Positions 44,540 to 53,034 are shown, counted from the stretch's first letter. The stretch: 64,000 bases of DNA from Acidimicrobiales bacterium (GCA_035546775.1 DASZWD010000047.1:1-64000); one strand, 5' to 3'. The notes: a model not told the origin generated them from the letters alone. Made by a program: numbers and translations.

Positions 44540-45877
44540 TCAGTAGGCGAAGCGTTCGAAGTGGATCTGCCGGTCGGAGACGCGCAGCCGGCGCAGGCGG
44601 CGGCGTACGGCATCGACCATGCCGGGCGGGCCGCAGAGGTAGACGTCGCGGCTGGCGATGTCGGGGACGAGGGCGCGCAGCGCCGGGACACCGAGCTTGT
44701 CCGTCTCGTCGTCGCCGATTTCGGGGCCCACGACGTACTGCACGCGCACGCCGCGGCGCTCGGAGAACATCTCGAGTTCGCGGCGGAAGGCAATGTCGGT
44801 CTCGTCGGCGGCGCGATAGACGAGCACGGCATCCGTGTCGGGGCGGACCTCGTCGAGCAACGCTCGCAGCGGCGTGATTCCGATGCCACCGGCGATGAAG
44901 GCCACGCGGTGGCGCTGGCGGCGCCGCGACGTGAACGTGCCGTACGGCCCTTCGGCAAAGACGCGCGTCCCGACCGGTACCGACGCGATGCGCTCCGTGT
45001 CGTCGCCAAGCGCCTTGACCGTGATGCGCAGCACGTCGGAGCGCGGCGCGGCCGACAGCGAGAACGGATGGGCGCGCGCCCAGCCTTCGGGCGTGAGGAA
45101 GCGCCAGAGGAAGAATTGGCCCGGCCGCGCGCCGGTGGCGTCGAGGTTCGCGCCGTCGAGGAAGATCGACACGGTGCCCGACGCCTCGGGGTGCACGGCG
45201 CGCACCGTAAGGCGGTGGCGCAGGTTGAAGGCGATCGGCGCGCCGATGCGCCACCACAGCACGGCGCCCGCGACCGCGGCGTACAGCGCGATCCACCACG
45301 CGCGGGCGACGGGGTCGGCGCTGAAGTCGGTGCCGACGGCGAGTTGATGCGCGAACGTGAGTGCCACCGCGAGGTAGGCGTAGAGGTGCAGGCCGTACCA
45401 CGTCTCGCGCCGCAGCCGCCGCCGCGCGGCGCGCACCGAGGCGGCGCCGACCGCGACGAACAGCGCCGTTCCGACGATCGCCATCAGGACGTCGGGGTAG
45501 TGGCGGATGAAGTCGCCCGTCTGCGAGACCAGCGAGACGTGCTCGCCCTGCGCGTAGCCCACGGTGATGAGGCCGGCGTGGGCCACCAGCAGCCACACCA
45601 CGGCGAATCCACCCCAGCGGTGCCACACCGCCAGCCGATCGAAGCCCACGGCGCGCTCGAGCCAACCGATCCGCGACATCAGCAGCACCTCTACCAGCAC
45701 GGCGTACGTGCCCAGCAGGCCGGTGAGCTGGCCCGCGGCCGTCGCCACGCCGCCGGGCCCGCTGGCGGCGGCGACGCCGCCGTGGCGCCACCACAGGCCC
45801 ACGGTGATCAACGCGTTGGCGACGATCACGACGGTGGCGCCGTATGCGCGATCGTTCACAGCAGCGTCGTCAACCAC
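44540..45877 (-). CDS. Ferric-reductase-like membrane flavocytochrome
   Basis: The product is 445 residues. The N-terminal half has about six membrane helices with heme-binding His pairs (WHRWGGFAVVWLLVAHAG and YGLHLYAYLAVALTFAHQL). The C-terminal half is a ferredoxin-NADP reductase unit: ARAHPFSLSAAP binds FAD, GGIGITPLRALL and YLCGPPGMV bind NAD(P)H. It would pass electrons from NAD(P)H through heme to the outer face. With the FMN-binding protein and ApbE in the same operon, it forms a small transmembrane electron-transfer chain, perhaps to metal ions, quinones or an external flavin acceptor. Confidence 0.9.
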   Translation of the reverse strand: MVDDAAVNDRAYGATVVIVANALITVGLWWRHGGVAAASGPGGVATAAGQLTGLLGTYAVLVEVLLMSRIGWLERAVGFDRLAVWHRWGGFAVVWLLVAHAGLITVGYAQGEHVSLVSQTGDFIRHYPDVLMAIVGTALFVAVGAASVRAARRRLRRETWYGLHLYAYLAVALTFAHQLAVGTDFSADPVARAWWIALYAAVAGAVLWWRIGAPIAFNLRHRLTVRAVHPEASGTVSIFLDGANLDATGARPGQFFLWRFLTPEGWARAHPFSLSAAPRSDVLRITVKALGDDTERIASVPVGTRVFAEGPYGTFTSRRRQRHRVAFIAGGIGITPLRALLDEVRPDTDAVLVYRAADETDIAFRRELEMFSERRGVRVQYVVGPEIGDDETDKLGVPALRALVPDIASRDVYLCGPPGMVDAVRRRLRRLRVSDRQIHFERFAY

Positions 45878-45948
45878 GGTTCCACGGTACGGACGGTTCG
45901 GGGCGATTTAGCCGCAGAGCAGGTAAAGCCTTCGCCAAACCTGGCGGA

Positions 45949-45968
45949 ATATTTGCGCACGCAAGTAT
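45949..45968. promoter_or_regulatory. Inverted repeat upstream of the pirin gene
   Basis: ATATTTGCGCACGCAAGTAT has arms ATAnTTGCG and CGCAAnTAT around a 2-bp centre. The right end overlaps a TATGTT hexamer (45966-45971), a possible -10 box for the pirin gene. The divergent flavocytochrome gene starts 72 bp away, so the site could serve both. Confidence 0.55.
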
Positions 45969-45980
45969 GTTGGGAGGCCT

Positions 45981-46997
45981 GTGAACACGACGACGAGCCC
46001 TGTGCGCGAGACGGTCGAACTCGGTCCCCGCTGGCCGACGATCGACCCGTTCCTGTTCTGCGCCCATCACGACGACGACTATCCGGCGGGCAACGACGTG
46101 CTCGCCCCCGCGGTACCCGTCGACGATCGCGAACTCGGCATGGACTTCTCTGGCCAGGACGGGTGGAGCATGTACCACGGCCTCGTCGTGCCCGGCTTCC
46201 CGCAGCACCCGCACCGCGGCTTCGAAACAGTCACGTTCGTGCGCCAGGGCGTGATCGACCACTCCGATTCGCTGGGTGCGGCGGCGCGCTTCGGCCGCGG
46301 CGACGTGCAGTGGCTGACGGCGGGCCGCGGCATCGTGCACGCCGAGATGTTCCCGCTGCGCGACCGCACGCAGAAGAACCCGCTCGAGCTGTTCCAGATC
46401 TGGTTGAACTTGCCGTCCGCCGACAAGATGGTCGACCCGTACTTCACGATGTTCTGGGACGGCGACATGCCGATCGTGCGTGCCGACGGCGCGGAGATCA
46501 CCGTCGTCGCCGGCCAGCTCGGCGACGAGATCGCGCCACCGCCACCCCCCGACTCCTACGCGGCGCGCCCGCACGCCGATATCGCGATCCTCCACATCCG
46601 CCTCGACGCCGGCGCGACCTGGACGCTGCCGGGGGCGCGTGGCCCCGAGACGGCCCGCGTGCTCTACGTGTTCGAGGGCGACACCGTCGACGTCGCCGGC
46701 ACCGTCGTGAGCAACGACACCGGCGTGCTCGTCGACGCCACCGCGGCCATCGCGCTGGGCGCCGGTGGGCGCGAGGTCGAGATCCTCGTGCTGCAGGGCC
46801 GCCCGCTCGCCGAACCCGTCGCCCAGTACGGCCCGTTCGTCATGAACACGCACGACGAGATCGAGCAGGCGTTCCTCGACTACCGCGAGACGGGCTTCGG
46901 CGGCTGGCCGTGGTCGGAGGACGGCCCCACCCACGGGCGCGAGCGTGAACGGTTCGCGCAACACGTCGACGGCCGCGTCGAGCAGCCGGCCTCCTAG
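45981..46997 (+). CDS. Pirin-family cupin protein
   Basis: The product is 338 residues with two cupin barrels. The metal site of pirins is visible as HPHRGFETVTFV (two His) and GIVHAEM (His and Glu). Bacterial pirins bind Fe or Ni/Cu, and some act as quercetinases or redox-sensitive regulators. GTG 45981 has GGGAGG close upstream (45972-45977), a tight spacing of 3. An inverted repeat lies just upstream. The function in this host is open. Confidence 0.88.
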   Translation: MNTTTSPVRETVELGPRWPTIDPFLFCAHHDDDYPAGNDVLAPAVPVDDRELGMDFSGQDGWSMYHGLVVPGFPQHPHRGFETVTFVRQGVIDHSDSLGAAARFGRGDVQWLTAGRGIVHAEMFPLRDRTQKNPLELFQIWLNLPSADKMVDPYFTMFWDGDMPIVRADGAEITVVAGQLGDEIAPPPPPDSYAARPHADIAILHIRLDAGATWTLPGARGPETARVLYVFEGDTVDVAGTVVSNDTGVLVDATAAIALGAGGREVEILVLQGRPLAEPVAQYGPFVMNTHDEIEQAFLDYRETGFGGWPWSEDGPTHGRERERFAQHVDGRVEQPAS

Positions 46998-47030
46998 GCG
47001 GCGGCAGCCCCGGCAAGGCATGCTGGCGCC

Positions 47031-47909
47031 ATGAGCGCCGCGAGCGAGCCCGTTGAAGTCATCCATCTGTGGCCCGACGGGCCGCCGACCGTGATCGACA
47101 ACGTGCCGACCGAGACCGAGTACGTCGTCAGTTGGGGTCTGGCGGACGGCACCATGATGATCCGCAACATCTCCGACGCGCGGCTCAACGTGTACGCGCC
47201 GGCGCCCGGTGCCGCCAACGGGCACGGCGTCATCGTCGTGCCCGGTGGCGGGTGGGCGATCAACGCGTGGACGCATGAAGGCACCGACGTCGCCGCGGCG
47301 CTGAACGCGCTCGGCTACACGTGCTTCGTGCTCAAGTACCGGCTCCAGCCGACGAGCCGCGATCAGGCGAAATTCGAGGCGACGATGCGCAAGCTCGACT
47401 CGATCCACGCCGGTGGGATGAGGCACGGCGACAAGCCGACGGCCATCGGCACCCTCATCTCGTCGCCGCAGTACCTCGCGGCGCGCGCCGCGTGCGCGGA
47501 CGACGGCCGCCGTGCCATCGAACTCGTGCGCAAGGACGCCGAGCGCTTCGGCATCAGCGCCGAGACGCTCGGCATGATCGGCTTCTCCGCCGGTGCCTTC
47601 CTCATCGTCGACGTCGCCCTCGACCCGCGCTCTGATCAGGTCGCCTACATCGCACCGATCTACGGCGGCGAGACACAGGGCGCGGCCGTGCCCGCCGACG
47701 CTCCGCCGCTGTTCACTGCGGTGGCCCAGGACGACATCCTCGTGCGCATCGTCGAAGGTCTGCACAACGACTGGAGTGCCGCCGACCGCCCGTCGGAAGT
47801 CCACCACTTCCGCCGCGGCGCCCACGGCTTCGGCATGCTGCGCCAGGGCCTTCCGTCGGACCGGTGGTTCGACTTGTTCACCACCTGGCTGGCCGACCTG
47901 TCGCTCTAG
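47031..47909 (+). CDS. Alpha/beta hydrolase (BD-FAE/acetylesterase-like)
   Basis: The product is 292 residues. VVPGGGWAINAWTHEG is the oxyanion loop of the hormone-sensitive-lipase/xylan-esterase type, Ser occurs in MIGFSAGAFL (about 186), Asp in AQDDILVRI and His in RRGAHGFGM. These esterases deacetylate sugars or cleave small esters. CATGCT lies 6 nt before the ATG. Its stop is shared with that of the LigD-type gene inside CTAG. Confidence 0.86.
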   Translation: MSAASEPVEVIHLWPDGPPTVIDNVPTETEYVVSWGLADGTMMIRNISDARLNVYAPAPGAANGHGVIVVPGGGWAINAWTHEGTDVAAALNALGYTCFVLKYRLQPTSRDQAKFEATMRKLDSIHAGGMRHGDKPTAIGTLISSPQYLAARAACADDGRRAIELVRKDAERFGISAETLGMIGFSAGAFLIVDVALDPRSDQVAYIAPIYGGETQGAAVPADAPPLFTAVAQDDILVRIVEGLHNDWSAADRPSEVHHFRRGAHGFGMLRQGLPSDRWFDLFTTWLADLSL

Positions 47910-48847
47910 CGCTCCCGGCGGGCGCGGCGCTTGCCTTCGTGCATCGCCTCGACGCGCGCGCTCGGGATCGCCTCGCCTTCGGCGACGAGGTCGCGTGGCA
48001 ACGCCTGTGGAGGCGGTTGCAGGCGCGTCCACGGGTCGTCGTCGGGCGCGGTGCGAATGGTGAAGTCCGCCGGGCTCACCGCGTCGAGGTCGTCCCAGGC
48101 GACGGGCCACGACACCGGCGTGCCCGGCCGCACGCGCGGGCTGTAGGCGGCGGCGACGGTCGCGCCACCGGCGCGGGTGGCGTCGATGAACACCTTGCCG
48201 GCGCGGTCTTCCTTCATGAACGCCACGGTCGTCACCGACGGCTCGAGCGCGGTGGTGCGCGCCGCCAGGGCGCGGGTGGCGTGCGCCGCGTCCCACACCG
48301 ACGTGCCAGCGGTCAACGGCACGTACACGTGCACGCCCTTCGCCCCGCTGGTCTTGACGATCGCCGCCAGCCCGGCGTCGTCGAGCACGGCGCGGACGAC
48401 GTGGGCGGCGCGCACGGCCGCGGCAAAACCCGCATCGGGTGGGGGATCGAGGTCGAGCACGAGGTGGGTGGCGTCTTGGGGTGCGTCCATGCGGACGAGG
48501 GTCGGGTGGTACTCGACGGCGCGCTGGTTGCCGAACCACAGCAGCGTGCGGCGGTCGTTGCACAGCGCGTAGGCGACGTCGCGCTTGGACGTCTCGGCCC
48601 AAAACGACACGCGCTTGATCCACTCGGGCGCGTACTTCGGCACGTTCTTCTGCATGAACGCGTCTTGACCGCGGTGCACGCGGATCACTGACAGCGGTCG
48701 GTCGAACAGCACCGGCACGAAGCGGTCGGCGACACGGTCGAGGTAGTCGATCAGGTCGCGTTTGGTGGCGTCCGCGCCGTCGAAGAGCGGATGGTCGAGG
48801 TTGGTCAGTGCGACGCCGTCGCGAACCTCGTCAGGCTCTTCGCTCAT
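47906..48847 (-). CDS. LigD-type DNA polymerase/primase domain protein
   Basis: The product is 313 residues and consists only of the LigD polymerase domain (AEP primase family); no ligase or nuclease domain is attached. The catalytic pair is Asp132/Asp134 in LVLDLDPPP, and KTSGAKGVHVYVPL is the nucleotide-binding block. The family fills and primes ends in non-homologous end joining, preferring ribonucleotides. No Ku or ligase gene lies nearby. TAATCC lies 6 nt before the ATG, in the 16-bp gap it shares with the divergent phosphotransferase gene. Confidence 0.9.
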   Translation of the reverse strand: MSEEPDEVRDGVALTNLDHPLFDGADATKRDLIDYLDRVADRFVPVLFDRPLSVIRVHRGQDAFMQKNVPKYAPEWIKRVSFWAETSKRDVAYALCNDRRTLLWFGNQRAVEYHPTLVRMDAPQDATHLVLDLDPPPDAGFAAAVRAAHVVRAVLDDAGLAAIVKTSGAKGVHVYVPLTAGTSVWDAAHATRALAARTTALEPSVTTVAFMKEDRAGKVFIDATRAGGATVAAAYSPRVRPGTPVSWPVAWDDLDAVSPADFTIRTAPDDDPWTRLQPPPQALPRDLVAEGEAIPSARVEAMHEGKRRARRER

Positions 48848-48863
48848 GCGTCAGGATTACCGC

Positions 48864-49919
48864 ATGAGCGACGGGCTGACACTTCCGACCACCATCGACG
48901 ACGTCACGGCGCAGTGGTTGTCCGCCGCCACGGGCCTCGATATCACCAGCAGCAAGGCGGAGCAGATCGGCGCGGGGATCGGCGTGAGCAGTGCGCTGTA
49001 CCGTGTCACCCTCGAAGGCGAGGGCTGCCCGCCGTCGATCGTGGTGAAGCTGCCAGCGCTCGACGAGGCGGCGGTGTTCACGTCGACGATCCTGCGCATG
49101 TACATCCGCGAGGTCACGTTCTTCACCAAGCTGGCGGTCGACGCGCCGGTGCGCGTGCCGCACGCCTACTTCGCCGGTGTCGACCAGGAGACGAGCCAGT
49201 TCGTCGTCGTGATGGAAGACATGGGGTCCATGCGCATCGTCGACCAGACCGTTGGGATGCTGCTCGAAGACGCCGAGCGCGCCGTCGACACGCTGGCACG
49301 CTGGCACGCGAAGTGGTGGCGTCAGGGTGACGCGCTGGCGGCCGCCGGCGACACTGTCAGCCTCGGCGACCCGATCTATCCGGCGATCCTGCCGCTGGTG
49401 TTCGAGGAGGGGTGGCAAAAGGTCACCGGCGCCATGGACCTGGCGCCCGCCATCGAGCGTGTCGGGCCCAAGTGGACCGCGGCGATGCCGCAGTTGCTCG
49501 CCGACCTGAGCCGCGGTCCCAACACGATGCTGCACGGCGACTACCGCGGCGACAACATTCTCTTCGACGGCGACGACAGCGTGGCGCTGCTCGACTTCCA
49601 ACTCATCGGCTCGGGCGTCGGCGCCTACGACCTCGCCTACATGATCACCCAGACGCTCGAACCGCACGTCGCCGCGGCCAGCGAGCGTGCGCTGTTCGAC
49701 CGCTGGGTCGACGGCCTGCGGTCGGCCGGCGTGGCCGCCGACGACCTCGCCGATGCGTGGGAGGACTACCGCAAGGCGGCGCTGTTCTGCCTCGTGTACC
49801 CGATCGTCGCCAGCCGCGGCATGGACTTCGACGACCCGCGCCAGCGCCTGCTCATCGACAAGATGAACGAGCGGTTCTCGCGCGCCGTCGACGACCTCGA
49901 CCTCGCTTCGCTGCTGTAA
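48864..49919 (+). CDS. APH/ChoK-like phosphotransferase
   Basis: The product is 351 residues. MLHGDYRGDNILFD is the catalytic loop and VALLDFQLIGSGVGAYDLAYM the metal-binding motif, as in EcKinase/CHK-like and APH proteins. IGAGIGVSSALYRV is the nucleotide loop. Substrates in this branch are often hydroxylated lipids, steroids or acyl-CoA derivatives; none can be fixed here. The first lines align with ecdysteroid-kinase-like bacterial proteins better than with the ACAD10-type copy at 31932. ATG 48864 has CAGGAT 6 nt upstream; ATG 48846 is in frame too. Confidence 0.84.
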   Translation: MSDGLTLPTTIDDVTAQWLSAATGLDITSSKAEQIGAGIGVSSALYRVTLEGEGCPPSIVVKLPALDEAAVFTSTILRMYIREVTFFTKLAVDAPVRVPHAYFAGVDQETSQFVVVMEDMGSMRIVDQTVGMLLEDAERAVDTLARWHAKWWRQGDALAAAGDTVSLGDPIYPAILPLVFEEGWQKVTGAMDLAPAIERVGPKWTAAMPQLLADLSRGPNTMLHGDYRGDNILFDGDDSVALLDFQLIGSGVGAYDLAYMITQTLEPHVAAASERALFDRWVDGLRSAGVAADDLADAWEDYRKAALFCLVYPIVASRGMDFDDPRQRLLIDKMNERFSRAVDDLDLASLL

Positions 49920-49923
49920 ACCA

Positions 49924-49976
49924 CGCTTTTGGTCCGTCTGAGCCACGGTCTTTGTGGCTGAAACGGACCAAAAGCG
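49924..49976. repeat. Long extragenic hairpin
   Basis: CGCTTTTGGTCCGT (49924-49937) pairs perfectly with ACGGACCAAAAGCG (49963-49976). Inside, a 3-nt bulge on each side is followed by AGCCAC/GTGGCT (49941-49946 and 49954-49959) around a 7-base loop. The structure fills the 77-bp gap between two same-strand genes. No U-run follows it, so it looks like a REP-type palindromic element more than a normal terminator. Confidence 0.8.
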
Positions 49977-49996
49977 GGGGACGTACGCTGCGGTGC

Positions 49997-50854
49997 GTGC
50001 CGAGCCTCGACGAAGTCCGCGCCTTCGTGCGCCTGCACCTCAAGCAGCGCGCCTACGACTACCCGGCGTCCGACGACGATCTCGACGTCGTCTCGCTCGG
50101 CTACGAACCCGATGCGTTCGCGCTCACGATCGCCGGTTTCGGTGATCGCTTCGACGTTGTCGAGGTGGCGCGCCTGGCCTACCGCGACACGGCGCGGCCG
50201 ATGTTCTCCGTCTCGTCGCGCAACGTCGACGCGCCGCAGCGACTCCTGGTCGTCTCGGGCATCCATGGCAACGAGCAGGCCGGCATCGTGTCGGTCCCCG
50301 AGATCCTCGACCGCTTCGACCCCGCCGGCGCCGTCGCGGTGCGCGTCCTCACGCCCACCAATCCCGTCGGCGCCGCCGAGTTCTCGCGCTTCAACGCGGA
50401 CGGCTACGACATCAACCGCGACTTCCTGCAGTTCCGCACCGAAGAAGCACGCGTCGTGCGCGCCGCCTTCGACGACTTCGACCCGCACTTCGTGCTCTCG
50501 TTGCACGAAGGGCCCCAGGCCGCAGCGTTCATCTTCGCCAACCCCTACGTCGACGGTGATCTGGCGCGGCGGCTGCTCGACGCACTCGCGGCCGGCGGAA
50601 CCACGCTCGCCACCAAGGACTACTTCGGTCTGCCGCTGCGGCCGCCGGGCCTCTCGGCGTCGAGCCCGTTCCAGCGCACGGTGCTGCGGGTGTGGGAGGC
50701 GACGCTCAAGATGCAGGCGGTCAACGCCTTCGCCGCCGCCCGCGGCATCCCCGAGATCACTTTGGAGACGGGGTGGCGCAGCGGCGACGGCGCGGCGCGG
50801 GTACGCACCCACGTCGACCTGTTCGTGGCGCTGTGCCGCGAACTCTCGGCGTGA
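49997..50854 (+). CDS. M14/AspA-type zinc carboxypeptidase-like protein
   Basis: The product is 285 residues. Zinc ligands are His90 and Glu93 (GIHGNEQAG) and His170 (LSLHEGP); NADGYDINRDF holds the substrate-binding Arg, and LETGWRSG near the end has the candidate catalytic Glu. The group includes succinylglutamate desuccinylase, aspartoacylase and M14 peptidases. TACGCT ends 7 nt before GTG 49997, so transcription is probably leaderless. The gene overlaps the dehydrogenase gene by GTGA, suggesting release of an amino acid that the next enzyme deaminates. Confidence 0.84.
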   Translation: MPSLDEVRAFVRLHLKQRAYDYPASDDDLDVVSLGYEPDAFALTIAGFGDRFDVVEVARLAYRDTARPMFSVSSRNVDAPQRLLVVSGIHGNEQAGIVSVPEILDRFDPAGAVAVRVLTPTNPVGAAEFSRFNADGYDINRDFLQFRTEEARVVRAAFDDFDPHFVLSLHEGPQAAAFIFANPYVDGDLARRLLDALAAGGTTLATKDYFGLPLRPPGLSASSPFQRTVLRVWEATLKMQAVNAFAAARGIPEITLETGWRSGDGAARVRTHVDLFVALCRELSA

Positions 50855-51885
50855 GCGTGTTCGACCGTTTGCGCGGTCACGAGGAAGTCGTCTTCGTCAA
50901 CGAGCCGTCCGTCGGCCTGCGCGCCATCGTCGCCATCTACTCGACGGCGCTCGGGCCCTCGTGCGGCGGCACGCGCTTTCGTCCGTATGCGTCCGAGGAC
51001 GCGGCGCTGGCCGACGTGCTCGACCTGTCGCAGGCAATGGCGTACAAGACGGCGTGCGCCGGGCTCGACCTCGGCGGCGGCAAGGCCGTCATCATCGGCG
51101 ACCCGGCGCGCGACAAGACCGAGGCGCTGCTGCTCGCCTACGCCGACTGCCTCCAGTCGCTCGGCGGGCGTTACTACACGGCGTGCGACGTCGGCACCTA
51201 CGTCGAGGACATGGACGTGCTGGCGCAGCGGTGCGACTTCGTCACCGGAGGTTCGCCATCCCACGGCGGCGCCGGCGACTCTTCGATCCTCACCGCTGTC
51301 GGCGTGTTTGCCGCCATGCGCGCCGCCGCGGCGCACGTGTGGGGAGAGGCGTCGCTCGCCGGGCGCCGCGTCGCCATCGAAGGCGCCGGGAAGGTGGGGT
51401 CTCGCCTCGCCGCCCACTTGTTGGGAGACGGTGCTTCGGTGGTGATCACGGATGTAGACGACGCGGCCGTTGCCCGCGTGGCGGGCGTGGACGTCGTCGC
51501 GCCCGACGCGTTATTGGACGAACCGATGGACGTGTTCGCGCCGTGCGCCCTCGGCGGCTCGCTGTCGGTCGATTCCGTCGGCCGGCTTTCGGCGCGCATC
51601 GTGTGCGGCGGTGCCAACAACCAACTGGCGACACCCGACGTCGCCCAGCTGCTCGCCGATCGCAACATCGCCTACGTCCCCGACTTCGTGGCCAACGCCG
51701 GGGGCATCATCCAGGTGGGCGCCGAGATCTGCGGATATTCCGAGGCCGACGCCCGCGCCAAGACCGAAGCGATCTTCGACACGACGCGCGACGTCCTCGC
51801 CGCGGCCGACTCCGAAGGGCTGCTGCCCGAGCGGGTGGCCGAGCAGCGCGCCGAAGCGCGCATGCGATCCATCAAACGGCCTTGA
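50851..51885 (+). CDS. Glu/Leu/Phe/Val dehydrogenase (leucine/valine type)
   Basis: The product is 344 residues. Lys66 and Lys78 in AMAYKTACAGLDLGGGKAVI are the substrate and catalytic lysines; GGRYYTACDVGT and VTGGSPSHGGAGDSS continue the active site, and EGAGKVGSRLAAHLL is the NAD site. It deaminates branched-chain or aromatic amino acids to 2-oxo acids. Length and the short form match leucine/valine dehydrogenases more than glutamate dehydrogenases. The start overlaps the M14-type gene stop as GTGA. Confidence 0.9.
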   Translation: MSVFDRLRGHEEVVFVNEPSVGLRAIVAIYSTALGPSCGGTRFRPYASEDAALADVLDLSQAMAYKTACAGLDLGGGKAVIIGDPARDKTEALLLAYADCLQSLGGRYYTACDVGTYVEDMDVLAQRCDFVTGGSPSHGGAGDSSILTAVGVFAAMRAAAAHVWGEASLAGRRVAIEGAGKVGSRLAAHLLGDGASVVITDVDDAAVARVAGVDVVAPDALLDEPMDVFAPCALGGSLSVDSVGRLSARIVCGGANNQLATPDVAQLLADRNIAYVPDFVANAGGIIQVGAEICGYSEADARAKTEAIFDTTRDVLAAADSEGLLPERVAEQRAEARMRSIKRP

Positions 51886-51911
51886 TATATCAGCTACAAC
51901 TGATGTAATCT
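51886..51911 (+). promoter_or_regulatory. ArsR operator overlapping a leaderless promoter
   Basis: TATATCAG (51886-51893) and CTGATGTA (51900-51907) form an inverted repeat with one mismatch and a 6-bp spacer, as in ArsR-family operators. TAATCT (51906-51911) overlaps the right arm and lies 7 nt before GTG 51919. Autoregulation of the ArsR-ArsC fusion is expected. Confidence 0.7.
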
Positions 51912-51918
51912 CCGGAGC

Positions 51919-52647
51919 GTGGTGCCGACGCAGCTCGCCGTGATCGCCGATCCGAACCGCTGGCAGCTGCTGCACCACCTCGCGGCGAGTGATCGACGCG
52001 TCGGCGAACTGACCCGGCTTCTCGACCAGCCCCAGAACCTCGTCTCGTACCACCTGCGTGAGTTGCGCACCGCCGGCCTCGTGTCGTCGCGCCGCAGTTC
52101 CTTCGACGGCCGCGACGCGTACTACCGCGTCGATCTCGACCGCTGCGCCGCCGTGCTCCAAGCCGCGGGTGCCGCCCTCGACCCCGGCCTGCGCCTCGGG
52201 ATCATCCCCCCGGCTCCCAGGCGCGGCCGGGGCCCGAAGCCGCGTGTCCTGTTCCTGTGTACCGGTAACAGCGCGCGCTCGCAGATGGCCGAGGCACTGC
52301 TCGTCGAGCGTTCCGACCACACGATCGTCGCTCGCAGCGCCGGCAGCGCGCCCAAAGTGCTGCACCCGCACGCCGTCGCCGTGATGGCCGCCCGCGGCAT
52401 CGACATCTCGGGTAACGCCACCAAGCATCTCGACCGGTTCACCGGCGACGCGTTCGACGCCGTCGTCACGCTGTGCGACAAGGTGCGCGAGGTGTGCCCC
52501 GAGTTCCCCGGCGACGGGGCGGTGGCGCACTGGAGCATTCCCGATCCCGCCGCCGACGGCCACCGCGCCGCCTTCGAGGCGGTCGCCGACGATCTCGAAG
52601 GGCGCATCCGCCACCTCATCTCCCGCCTAGGAGCGACCCATGGATAA
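51919..52647 (+). CDS. ArsR repressor fused to an arsenate-reductase (LMW phosphatase-type) domain
   Basis: The product is 242 residues. Residues 1-90 are a winged-helix ArsR domain (VGELTRLLDQPQNLVSYHLRE) without the classic CxC arsenite site; Cys76 is its only cysteine. Residues 107-240 are a low-molecular-weight-phosphatase-type arsenate reductase with the P-loop CTGNSARSQ (Cys114, Arg120), the redox pair Cys186 and Cys193 spaced as in ArsC, and Asp209 in WSIPDPA. It would reduce arsenate with thioredoxin while the N-terminal part controls expression. No Acr3/ArsB exporter is near. An inverted repeat at the promoter supports self-regulation. Confidence 0.88.
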   Translation: MVPTQLAVIADPNRWQLLHHLAASDRRVGELTRLLDQPQNLVSYHLRELRTAGLVSSRRSSFDGRDAYYRVDLDRCAAVLQAAGAALDPGLRLGIIPPAPRRGRGPKPRVLFLCTGNSARSQMAEALLVERSDHTIVARSAGSAPKVLHPHAVAVMAARGIDISGNATKHLDRFTGDAFDAVVTLCDKVREVCPEFPGDGAVAHWSIPDPAADGHRAAFEAVADDLEGRIRHLISRLGATHG

Positions 52648-53020
52648 CGACACCACCGTCAACGTCCGCTACCTCGTCGACGACGTCAACGCCGCGGTCG
52701 ACTTCTACACGACCCACTTCGGCTTCACCGTCGGCATCCAGTCGCCCGCCTTCGCCGACGTCACGCGCGGGAACCTGCGGCTGCTGCTGAGCGGCCCGGC
52801 GAGCTCGGCCGGTCGACCCATGGCCGACGGCGAGACGCCCGTCCCCGGCGGGTGGAACCGCATCCACCTGATCGTCGACGACGTCGCCGCGGACGTGGCG
52901 CGGCTGCAGGCTGCCGGCGTGCGCTTTCGCAACGAGATCGTGACCGGCCCCGGTGGCGCGCAGGTGCTCGCCATCGATCCCGCCGGCAATTTCGTCGAGT
53001 TGTTTCAGCCAGCGCGCTGA
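52640..53020 (+). CDS. VOC-family (glyoxalase/dioxygenase-like) protein
   Basis: The product is 126 residues with two beta-alpha-beta-beta-beta modules: VRYLVDDVNAAVDFYTTHFG and IHLIVDDVAADVARLQAAGV, ending in IDPAGNFVELFQP with the C-terminal metal-type Glu. The reading frame overlaps the ArsR-ArsC gene by 8 bases, so they are co-translated. There are no cysteines, so it is not an ArsI-type C-As lyase, which needs thiols. It may be a glutathione- or mycothiol-independent lyase or a resistance protein of the fosfomycin/bleomycin kind. Confidence 0.83.
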   Translation: MDNDTTVNVRYLVDDVNAAVDFYTTHFGFTVGIQSPAFADVTRGNLRLLLSGPASSAGRPMADGETPVPGGWNRIHLIVDDVAADVARLQAAGVRFRNEIVTGPGGAQVLAIDPAGNFVELFQPAR

Positions 53021-53027
53021 CTAGGGT
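53000..53027 (+). promoter_or_regulatory. Promoter of the DUF7064-type gene
   Basis: TTGTTT (53000-53005) and TAGGGT (53022-53027) are 16 bp apart; ATG 53035 lies 7 nt after the -10 box. The -35 box is inside the end of the VOC gene. Confidence 0.45.
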
Positions 53028-53034
53028 GCGCCGC

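Noticed and set aside
52640-53020. VOC protein as an ArsI-type C-As lyase
   Set aside because: It contains no cysteine, which ArsI needs to bind trivalent arsenicals.
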